Source: Lysobacterales bacterium
GTDB taxonomy: Bacteria > Pseudomonadota > Gammaproteobacteria > Xanthomonadales > Rhodanobacteraceae
DNA: 5,398 bases
Direction of reading: 5' to 3'
Assembly: GCA_013298265.1 (NCBI GenBank)
Contig: JAAFHE010000306.1
Coordinates: 1-5,398, forward strand
In this document: one piece after another, positions 1 through 5,398 of the stretch
How the letters are laid out: every line of letters starts with the position of its first letter
Numbering within the stretch: the first letter of the stretch is position 1
Made by a program: the position numbers and the translations under genes
Notes under the pieces: model-generated
The model's input: only the letters and a program-made list of their open reading frames with translations
Told to the model about the DNA's origin: nothing
The model's database searches: none

Positions 1-3000
1 CTGGCGTCGCGTTGGTAGGTCACGATCGCGCCGTGCGGATAGGTGATGGTTTTCAGCAGATCGGCGCGGTCGTAGGTGTAGGCCAGTTCGTAGCCCAGCC
101 CGTTGAGCCAGACCTCGCCCGGGCCGAGCACGCGCTTGCGCACGACGTTGCCGCGGCGGTCGTAGCAGTAGGTGGTCGAGCCGCTGGCGTCGGTGAGTCG
201 GCTCAGGCGGCCGACAGGAAACGCGTTCCCGCAGCCGGTCTGGCTGTCGGGCAGGTCGTAGTCGCGGCGCACACGACGGTTGGCGTCGGGATAGAAGGTA
301 TCGACGCGCCGGTTCAGCGCATCGTAGACGTGGGTTGCGGTGATGCCGCGCGCGTCGGTCTCGCTGACGCGGTTGCCGGCCAGGTCGTAGAGGAAACTGC
401 GGTTGCCCGCGTCGCGGCTGAGTTCCTCGCGCAGGTCGCCGAGACGGTCGTGGATGTACGTGGTCGGCACGCCGTCGGGATCGGTGACGCCGATGAGCTG
501 GTCGGCGGCGTCGTAGCGCAGTTGCGTGAGTGCGTTGGCGCTGGTGCCGGTGCCGCCGAAGTCCTGCAGGCTTTCGACGAGGCGATTGAGGCCGTCATAG
601 CGCTGCTCGGTCTGCACCTCGCGGCCGTCGGTGCTGCGGCGCGGATTGCCGTTTGCGTCGTAGCCGTTGAGGATGCCGCCGGCCGCGTCGTCGAGCTCGA
701 AACGGACCACGGGACGATTGAAGGCGTCGAGCTGGCGCACGAGGCGATCGAGTTCGTCGAATTCGCGCTCGAGCTGCCATAGGTTCTCGCCGCGGCTCGT
801 CAAGCGCTGCTCGATGCGGCGGTCGCCGTTCGGGGTCAGGGTATAGGCGATGCGGTTGCCCAGCGCGTCGCTCACGGACGTGAGGCGATGTGCGCTGTCG
901 TAGCCATAGGTCAGCGTCGCGCCGTTGTCCGGCGCGAAGACCTTGGTCACGTTGCCGCTGTAGTCGTATTCCAGCGTCGTGACCGCATCAGTGGCCGACG
1001 GAGTGCCGTCGGCGTTTGCGCGCACGCTGCGCGTGAGCAGCCAGCCGCGGGCGTGGTAGGTGTAGTCGGTCAGCGTGCCGTTCGGGTCGCGCACGCGCGC
1101 CGGCCGCCCGGCGCGGTCGTAGGCGAGGATCTCGGTGACCTGGCTCAGCGCATTGGTGACACTGCGCAGGTCGCCCTTGCGCCAGCAGGAAGCGCCGGCA
1201 GTGCCGCAGCCGCTGAGCACCGTAGTCGTGTAGTAGCGGTATTGCGTGATATCGGCGATGTCGCTGCGCGGGCCGTCGATGCGGCTGAGCTGGCCGATGA
1301 ACGCGCAGCCGGTACCGGGGTTCGCCACATCGGCGGCGCTGCAGTAGACATAGCCGGTGGTGCGGCTGCGCCCGTCGGTCGGATCGACGAGGTCCGTGCC
1401 GATCAGCTGCGTCGCGCCGGGCGCATAGCGGAAGCGGCGGTCGCGCAGCAGCGTGCGCGGGCCGCCGGGCGGATCGGCGTAGAGACGCTCGGCCGTGATG
1501 CGTCCGATCGCGTAATCCCAGTCGCGCTCGCGCCGGCGCTGCTCGGGCCGTCCCTTGGCCTCGGTGCGCGCGATCTCGTGGCTGCCGTCGGCGTTGTACT
1601 CGATCTCGGTGCGCACGCCGCGCTTGTCGATGCGTGCGCTCAGGCGGTGATGCACCGGGTGGTATTCGAAGGCGACCGTGCCGGCGGGATCGCTGATGCT
1701 CGCCGGCACGCGATAGGGATGGCCGGCGGCAAAGGTATAGATGCTCTCGCGCAGCGCGGCGGTGCGCACGATCGCGCGGCTGTCGTCCTGGCCGCCGTCG
1801 GGCCGCAGCGGATAGCTCACGTCGACGCGTCCGGCATCCAGGCCATGCCAGCTCGCCGTCGCGCGGCCCCAGTCGTCATAGGCATAGGTCGCGTAGCGGC
1901 GCAGGTCTTCGTCGAGGATGCCGGTGAGCCAGGAGCCGCGCACACTCGCGGTTACGCCGAGATGGGCGGCTTCGTTGTAGAGGAATTGCTGGTTCCGGCC
2001 GAAGCGGTTCAGCGCGACGAGCCGGCCGTCGCCGTCATAGACCAGGCGCGCCAGTTCGGTGATGCCATCGTCGGCGACGATACGCTCGAGCTTCTGCAGG
2101 CGTGGGTCGGTGTACTGGAAGGAGACGTAGCGGCCGCTGGCGTCGGTGACGCGGTCGATGCGCCAGAACGCTTCTTCCAGGTGCGCGGTTTCCTGCAGCG
2201 GTTCGTTGACGATGGTGCGGCCGCGGTAGGTAATCGTGAGATCGCCGCGCGGGTCGTCCGCATGGCGCGTGGCGACCAGGCGGCCGGCGCGGTCGTAGCG
2301 TTCGCGCAGGCCGTCCTCGTAGGTCAGTTCGAAGTACGGCGGTGTCGTGCCGTCCTCGACATAGCGCAGCACGCGGCCCAGGCTGCTGGTCGCGCGGAAC
2401 GTGCCGGCCGGCAGGGAGCCGTCGCGGCGGTAGACCTCGAGCGAGGGCAACGCGTCCTGCACATAGACGAGGGTCACCGTCTCGATCGGATTGACCTCGG
2501 GACTGGCGGTGCCCAGATGCCCCGGGTGGCTCCACTCCGTCAGCAGGCGCTTGGCGAAACCGTGCGACCAGTTGCTGTCGATATACGCGTAGTTGCGTAG
2601 CTGGCGCAGCGAGCTGTAGTGCAGATCCAGGCGGATGTGGCCGTAGTCGAACACGCTGACGCTGGCCGACTTGTTGCCGTTGCCCGGATGGCAGGGATTG
2701 CCGGCGCTGCACTGGTTCGGCGTCTGGGTGAACTGCGGTGCGTCGATGATCTGTTTGTCGAAATTCGCCTTGCAGGCCGTGCCGCTGGCGTTCGCCGCGG
2801 CATTCACCGTGCTGCCGGCGCCGCAGGAGATCGCATCCTGCCGCGCCATGCCCCAGGTGAGGGTCTGCGTGGCCGCGGGCGCGCGGCCGCCGTCGGCGTC
2901 GAGCAGCGTCGGACAGCTCTGCGCCGTCACCGAGAACTGCGCGCCCGAATCGTTGGCTGTGCTCGAGCTGGGCGCAAACAGCAGCGCGCCGGATTCGCTG

Positions 3001-3539
3001 CCGGCACCGCTGACGCTGCGAAAACGCGCGACGCTGCCGCTGAGGTTCATCGCGCCGCTGCGCGTCCAGCAGTAACGCGGATCGTCGCCCCAGGTTTCGT
3101 CGAGCTGGCATTGCAGGCGCTGCCGTTCCAGTTCTGGCGAGGCGCAACCGCTGCTGCCGCAGCCGGCGATCGTGCACACCGCCAGCGGCGAAGCCGGCGG
3201 CCAGCCGCGCACGAACGCGCGGTAGGTCGAGGTCGTCGTCACGGGCGGACCGATCAGCACGTCGGCCGTGATGCCGAGCGCACCGTAGGGCCGGTAGTCC
3301 AGCGCAAACGGCTGCGCGACCGGACCATCGAACGAGCGCGGCAGCGAAAACGCATTCGCCGCGAGCGGCATGCCCGCGCGCAGCTGCGCCTCGGCCTCTT
3401 CCAGCGTCGTGCAGCGCTGGCCGCCCGGCGCGACATAGCCGTAGATCGACGACGCATTCGCCGGCAGGTCGCAGCGCGCGACGGCGAGCGAAGGCAGCAC
3501 AGCGCAGAGCAACAGCAGCACGGAAACCCGTCGGGACAT
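1..3539 (-). CDS. Secreted Rhs/YD-repeat protein, N-terminal 1179 residues (C-terminus off window)
   Basis: The reading frame is open from the ATG at 3539 to the left edge, giving 1179 codons plus two bases. The first 21 residues look like a Sec signal peptide: Arg3-Arg4, a Leu/Val-rich core, then Ala-Val-Ala before Arg22. A cysteine-rich N-terminal domain follows to about residue 283, which I do not recognise. Residues 281-310 (NPCHPGNGNK, then FDYG and LHYSS) resemble the entry motif that precedes YD repeats in many Rhs proteins. YD repeats follow: YDRAGR at 415, YDGDGR at 501, YDDWGR at 554, YDRAGR at 807, YDSAHR at 880, YDGLNR at 981, YDALNR at 1072 and YDRRGN at 1126. In this family the repeats form a beta-shell, often enclosing a C-terminal toxin or adhesin tip; the C-terminus is not visible, so the role is unknown. 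No PAAR or VgrG-like domain is seen, and the signal peptide suggests Sec export rather than type VI loading. The start at 3539 is preferred over an in-frame ATG at 3590 because it begins the signal peptide directly and has a weak AGG six bases upstream. Confidence 0.93.
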   Translation of the reverse strand, partial: MSRRVSVLLLLCAVLPSLAVARCDLPANASSIYGYVAPGGQRCTTLEEAEAQLRAGMPLAANAFSLPRSFDGPVAQPFALDYRPYGALGITADVLIGPPVTTTSTYRAFVRGWPPASPLAVCTIAGCGSSGCASPELERQRLQCQLDETWGDDPRYCWTRSGAMNLSGSVARFRSVSGAGSESGALLFAPSSSTANDSGAQFSVTAQSCPTLLDADGGRAPAATQTLTWGMARQDAISCGAGSTVNAAANASGTACKANFDKQIIDAPQFTQTPNQCSAGNPCHPGNGNKSASVSVFDYGHIRLDLHYSSLRQLRNYAYIDSNWSHGFAKRLLTEWSHPGHLGTASPEVNPIETVTLVYVQDALPSLEVYRRDGSLPAGTFRATSSLGRVLRYVEDGTTPPYFELTYEDGLRERYDRAGRLVATRHADDPRGDLTITYRGRTIVNEPLQETAHLEEAFWRIDRVTDASGRYVSFQYTDPRLQKLERIVADDGITELARLVYDGDGRLVALNRFGRNQQFLYNEAAHLGVTASVRGSWLTGILDEDLRRYATYAYDDWGRATASWHGLDAGRVDVSYPLRPDGGQDDSRAIVRTAALRESIYTFAAGHPYRVPASISDPAGTVAFEYHPVHHRLSARIDKRGVRTEIEYNADGSHEIARTEAKGRPEQRRRERDWDYAIGRITAERLYADPPGGPRTLLRDRRFRYAPGATQLIGTDLVDPTDGRSRTTGYVYCSAADVANPGTGCAFIGQLSRIDGPRSDIADITQYRYYTTTVLSGCGTAGASCWRKGDLRSVTNALSQVTEILAYDRAGRPARVRDPNGTLTDYTYHARGWLLTRSVRANADGTPSATDAVTTLEYDYSGNVTKVFAPDNGATLTYGYDSAHRLTSVSDALGNRIAYTLTPNGDRRIEQRLTSRGENLWQLEREFDELDRLVRQLDAFNRPVVRFELDDAAGGILNGYDANGNPRRSTDGREVQTEQRYDGLNRLVESLQDFGGTGTSANALTQLRYDAADQLIGVTDPDGVPTTYIHDRLGDLREELSRDAGNRSFLYDLAGNRVSETDARGITATHVYDALNRRVDTFYPDANRRVRRDYDLPDSQTGCGNAFPVGRLSRLTDASGSTTYCYDRRGNVVRKRVLGPGEVWLNGLGYELAYTYDRADLLKTITYPHGAIVTYQRDA
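3..2297 (-). repeat. YD-repeat array (protein-level degenerate repeats)
   Basis: From residue 415 to the window edge the protein repeatedly uses a Tyr-Asp-x-x-x-Arg/Asn-Leu/Val pattern at irregular spacing. Examples start at residues 415, 501, 554, 807, 880, 927 (FDELDR), 981, 1009 (YDAADQ), 1051 (YDLAGN), 1072, 1126 and 1156 (YDRADL). They are denser toward the C-terminal side, about every 20-50 residues after 880. The recurring plus-strand string GTCGTAG is simply the complement of the Tyr-Asp codons. The copies are diverged at the nucleotide level and are not a recent tandem duplication. Confidence 0.88.
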
Positions 3540-3547
3540 GGGCAGCC

Positions 3548-3560
3548 TGTACGCAGTACA
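3548..3560 (-). promoter_or_regulatory. Perfect inverted repeat beside the ribosome binding site of the YD-repeat gene
   Basis: On the minus strand TGTAC-TGC-GTACA is a perfect 5-bp inverted repeat with a 3-base centre. It ends nine bases before the ATG at 3539, and its last A is the first base of the weak AGG Shine-Dalgarno at 3548-3546. It could be an RNA hairpin that limits ribosome access or a small operator site. A 5-bp match can also arise by chance, so function is inference only. Confidence 0.3.
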
Positions 3561-3614
3561 ACACGGCACCACGGCAGCGCGGTGCGGCATGAGTGGAAAA
3601 GTGGATGTTCGCGG

Positions 3615-3630
3615 GCTGCTCGACAGCAGC
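3615..3630 (-). promoter_or_regulatory. Small hairpin in the leader of the YD-repeat gene
   Basis: GCTGCT and AGCAGC form a perfect 6-bp stem around a four-base GTCG loop (minus-strand sense). It lies between the candidate -10 box and the start codon, inside the presumed 5' untranslated leader. No run of T follows, so it does not look like an intrinsic terminator. A role in mRNA stability or leader folding is possible but unproven. Confidence 0.3.
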
Positions 3631-3643
3631 GCACGCCGGCCGG

Positions 3644-3671
3644 ATCTTAGCGGTGCCAGCGGCCTTCGCAA
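3644..3671 (-). promoter_or_regulatory. Candidate sigma-70 promoter for the YD-repeat gene
   Basis: On the minus strand a TTGCGA box (3671-3666, four of six matches to TTGACA) is followed after 16 bases by TAAGAT (3649-3644, four of six matches to TATAAT). Just upstream of the -35 box is a locally AT-rich stretch with GTAGAAAAATG, which could act as an UP-like element and stands out in this GC-rich region. Transcription from here would give a leader of about 100 bases before the ATG at 3539. Both boxes are imperfect, so this is a plausible but unverified call. Confidence 0.35.
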
Positions 3672-3749
3672 TGACATTTTTCTACGAATTCCATTCCGTG
3701 GCGTATGGACGCGCCCACGGCGACGGCCACTGCCCGCGAGCATCGCGAC

Positions 3750-3965
3750 TCAGGATGCGCCGCAGCGCAGGCTGCCGCGCCAGGCATCCAGCGTGGCCTC
3801 GCGCAGCGCCGAGGGCTTGCCTTCGTGCAGGATGTCGTCGAACAGGAACAGACGCGACTCGCCGTTGGCCAGCGCCAGATCGTAGGCAAGGAACTCGTGC
3901 CGGTCGCCGATCAAGGTCAGGCGCAGACGCAGGCCGGTGACATCGCGGTTGCACAGGCGCAGCAC
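3750..3965 (-). CDS. Small hypothetical protein, 71 residues, GTG start
   Basis: I do not recognise this protein. The frame runs from GTG at 3965 to TGA at 3752-3750. Third codon positions are almost all G or C, and the composition is ordinary and protein-like (segments LRLTLIGD, EFLAYDLAL, RLFLFDDILHEG), unlike the Arg/Ala/Pro-rich translations of the other frames here. There is no signal peptide or membrane segment; it is probably a small cytoplasmic alpha/beta protein. The frame is the same as that of the upstream Gre-factor gene: the Gre stop TGA lies 16 sense codons before this GTG, and there is no ATG, GTG or TTG between them. A GCGGGA-like purine stretch about nine bases before the GTG could be the ribosome binding site. 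It is probably translated from the Gre-factor transcript. It could instead be a remnant of a longer fused protein cut by the TGA, or a chance ORF. Confidence 0.5.
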   Translation of the reverse strand: MLRLCNRDVTGLRLRLTLIGDRHEFLAYDLALANGESRLFLFDDILHEGKPSALREATLDAWRGSLRCGAS

Positions 3966-4013
3966 CCGAAAAATTCCCGCCTGTGTCGAGCCGGCCTGGG
4001 CGTCGGGCCTGTC

Positions 4014-4496
4014 TCAACCGTCGTAGCGGATCGCGATGATCTCCAGCCGCAGGTCTCCGGCTGGCCGGCGCCACAGCACGTCCTCGCCGACTTTCGCACC
4101 GAGCACTGCCTTGGCCAGCGGCGACAGCCAGCTGACGCTGCCGTGCTCCGCGTCGGTCTCGTCCTCGCCGACGATACGGTAGGTCGCCTCGACGCCGTGT
4201 TCATCGACCACGTCGACACGGGCCCCGAACGTGACGCGGTCCGCCGGCTGCTGCGCCGGATCGACCACGATCGCGCTCGCGATGCGCGCCTCAAGCCAGC
4301 GCATCTCGCGCGCTGCGGTCTCGCGAGCGACTTCGTCCTCAAGCCCGACCTCGCCGGCGCTGCCGGCGCGCAATTGCGCGAGGCGTTGCTGCTGGTGGGC
4401 GAGGCCCGCCGGCGTGGTGTGGTTCGGATGCTCGCTGAGCGGAATTTCCGGCAGCGGTTCGGGGCGATCGGATTCTTTGACGAAGGCGCGGCTCAT
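4014..4496 (-). CDS. GreA/GreB-family transcription elongation factor, short coiled-coil type
   Basis: This is a complete 160-residue protein. It has a short basic/acidic N-terminal tail (MSRAFVKE), a helical region at about 28-78 beginning TPAGL, and a C-terminal FKBP-like Gre domain at about 80-158. The C-terminal signature is clear: YRIVGEDETDAEHG at 105-118, SWLSPLAKAVLGAKVG at 122-137, RRPAGD at 143-148 and LEIIAIRY at 151-158. Gre factors insert a coiled coil into the RNA polymerase secondary channel and stimulate cleavage of backtracked RNA. Here the stretch from TPAGL to VVD is about 51 residues, against roughly 72 in E. coli GreA from memory, and the usual GD-x-x-ENAEY tip is absent. 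Acidic residues Glu49, Glu53, Asp54 and Glu55 lie near the turn. It may therefore compete with or modulate Gre activity, as Rnk does, rather than cleave. The ATG at 4496 fits the family N-terminus; a weak GGGA lies just upstream. It sits 55 bases after the M28 peptidase stop. Confidence 0.9.
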   Translation of the reverse strand: MSRAFVKESDRPEPLPEIPLSEHPNHTTPAGLAHQQQRLAQLRAGSAGEVGLEDEVARETAAREMRWLEARIASAIVVDPAQQPADRVTFGARVDVVDEHGVEATYRIVGEDETDAEHGSVSWLSPLAKAVLGAKVGEDVLWRRPAGDLRLEIIAIRYDG

Positions 4497-4551
4497 TTTC
4501 CCGAGGTTGGACCTGGCCGCGCGAATTCAATAGGCGCTGTTCCCGGCCGTG

Positions 4552-5398
4552 CTATTCCAGATCATCCGCAAAGATCCGGTCCGTCACACCGGCGATCTCC
4601 GCCAGCGCCGCGACGTTCATGCGGACGATATGGCCGCCGAGGGTCGGCGAGGTGCCGAGGTTGTTCATGTTGGCCGGCAGGTCGGTGGTCTTGTGGTAGT
4701 GCGGATAGCTGGTGCCGCCGCGGTGGATGCTGAAGACGGCGCGTACGCCGCGGTTCAGGTACGGCTGCTGGTCGGAGCAGCAGGCGCTGGCCGACTTGAC
4801 CACGCTGAGCGCGGGCACGTAGTTGGCGGCGGCGTCGGCAAAGCGGTCGCGCATCGCGATGTTGGCGGCGAGGTTGCCGCCGGGCGAGGTGCCCTGCGCG
4901 GTGGTCAGGGTCACGCCGAAGCCGCCTGCACCGTTGTCCCAGCCGATCATGTCCATATTGGCCATGACTTCGACCTTGGCCAGATCACCGCTGGCGGCGA
5001 GTTCGCTGGCGTGCCCGGTGCTGCCCCACAATCCCTGCTCCTCGCCGGCATAACACATGAAGATCATCGTCTTCTCCGGCTGAGACGGCACCAGGGCACG
5101 CGCGGCCTCGATCACGCCGGCACAGCCCGAGGCGTTGTCGTCGGCACCGGGTGTCGGCGTCGGCAGGGACGAGTTTTCCTGGCGCGAATCATAGTGCGCG
5201 CCGACGATGATCCACTGGTCCGGGTACTTCCAGCCGGTGATGCGCCCGGCGACGTTGTGGCGCGTCACGGAACTGCCGGACAAGGTCATGGTGAAAGCCG
5301 GCTCGCTCGCTTGCAGGCCCAGCGCCTCGAATTGCGTGCGTATCCATTGGCGCGACAGGTACAGGCCGGATGCGGGATCGGTACTGCTGTTGTGGCTG
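4552..5398 (-). CDS. M28-family zinc aminopeptidase, C-terminal part (start off window)
   Basis: The frame is open from the right edge to TAG at 4554-4552, giving 282 visible residues with the N-terminus missing. The Met at 5289 is internal: the 36 upstream codons carry family-like sequence (ASGLYLSRQWIRTQFEALGL). The M28 metal and catalytic motifs are all present: AHYDS with its His at codon 5196-5194, GADDNASG near 5148-5125, GEEQGLWGS with Glu-Glu near 5043-5038, NMDMIGWD near 4959-4936, and HYHKTTD near 4701-4681. These correspond to the two-zinc site of leucyl aminopeptidases such as the Aeromonas enzyme, which remove N-terminal amino acids from peptides. Relatives are commonly exported; a signal peptide, if any, is outside the window. 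A vicinal Cys-Cys pair precedes SDQ, where SDH is usual. The gene lies 55 bases before the Gre-factor gene with no terminator between, so they may share a transcript. Confidence 0.94.
   Translation of the reverse strand, partial: SHNSSTDPASGLYLSRQWIRTQFEALGLQASEPAFTMTLSGSSVTRHNVAGRITGWKYPDQWIIVGAHYDSRQENSSLPTPTPGADDNASGCAGVIEAARALVPSQPEKTMIFMCYAGEEQGLWGSTGHASELAASGDLAKVEVMANMDMIGWDNGAGGFGVTLTTAQGTSPGGNLAANIAMRDRFADAAANYVPALSVVKSASACCSDQQPYLNRGVRAVFSIHRGGTSYPHYHKTTDLPANMNNLGTSPTLGGHIVRMNVAALAEIAGVTDRIFADDLE

Noticed and set aside
888..2600. A 570-codon plus-strand open frame opposite the YD-repeat gene
   Set aside because: It lies fully antisense to a well-supported gene, its translation is Ala/Val/Arg-rich with no recognisable domain, and long stop-free antisense frames are expected in GC-rich coding DNA.
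2671..3075. A 134-codon plus-strand ORF with a hydrophobic stretch
   Set aside because: It is antisense to the cysteine-rich domain of the YD-repeat gene, has no convincing ribosome binding site, and its hydrophobicity follows from the complementary codons.
2035..3564. A 509-codon minus-strand frame overlapping the start of the YD-repeat gene
   Set aside because: It is the neighbouring frame of the real gene, rich in Arg and Ala, and lacks the YD motifs and signal peptide seen in the true frame.
3540..3590. In-frame upstream ATG at 3590 as the start of the YD-repeat protein
   Set aside because: It would add 17 residues (including Cys-Cys) before an otherwise ideal signal peptide and has no ribosome binding site; the ATG at 3539 is better.
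3735..3747. CGCGA/TCGCG inverted repeat just after the small ORF as a terminator
   Set aside because: The stem is only five base pairs and no run of T follows on the minus strand, so it does not qualify as an intrinsic terminator.
3705..4733. A 342-codon plus-strand frame across the Gre factor and the peptidase end
   Set aside because: It is antisense to two confidently identified genes and has low-complexity Arg/Ala/Gly composition.
5287..5289. Met codon at 5289 as the start of the M28 peptidase
   Set aside because: The frame continues upstream to the window edge with family-like sequence, so this Met is internal and the gene is cut by the window.

Overview
The window comes from a GC-rich bacterial chromosome. 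Every gene I can support lies on the minus strand, so the genes read from right to left. The Gre-family protein (opening MSRAFVKE, ending LRLEIIAIRYDG), the M28 peptidase and the large secreted YD-repeat protein together fit a gammaproteobacterium of the Xanthomonadales/Lysobacterales type. That placement is inferred from protein character and base composition; no marker gene proves it.

Layout in the direction of transcription: (1) 5398-4552 is the C-terminal part of an M28 zinc aminopeptidase whose start lies beyond the right edge. (2) After a 55-base gap, 4496-4014 is a complete 160-residue GreA/GreB-family transcription factor with a short N-terminal coiled coil. (3) After 48 bases in the same reading frame, 3965-3750 is a small 71-codon ORF of unknown function with coding-like composition and a GTG start. 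(4) About 210 non-coding bases hold a candidate promoter and several small inverted repeats. (5) 3539-1 is the N-terminal 1179 codons of a secreted Rhs/YD-repeat protein whose C-terminus lies beyond the left edge. This reading frame is open across about 3.5 kb and is the main content of the window.

The peptidase, Gre factor and small ORF are close enough to be co-transcribed, but no terminator or shared pathway ties them together. The YD-repeat gene probably has its own promoter. Its cysteines are strikingly partitioned: twelve in the first 283 residues of the predicted exported protein, none in residues 284-732, then six in the later repeat shell. The YD shell is typical of proteins that can encapsulate a variable C-terminal toxin, but that part is outside the window, so calling it a toxin would be speculation. 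I see no RNA genes, CRISPR array, insertion sequence or phage feature. I do not see convincing evidence of a wholly new system. The items most worth checking are the cysteine-rich N-terminal domain, the shortened Gre coiled coil, the small ORF after the Gre gene, and the structured leader of the YD-repeat gene.
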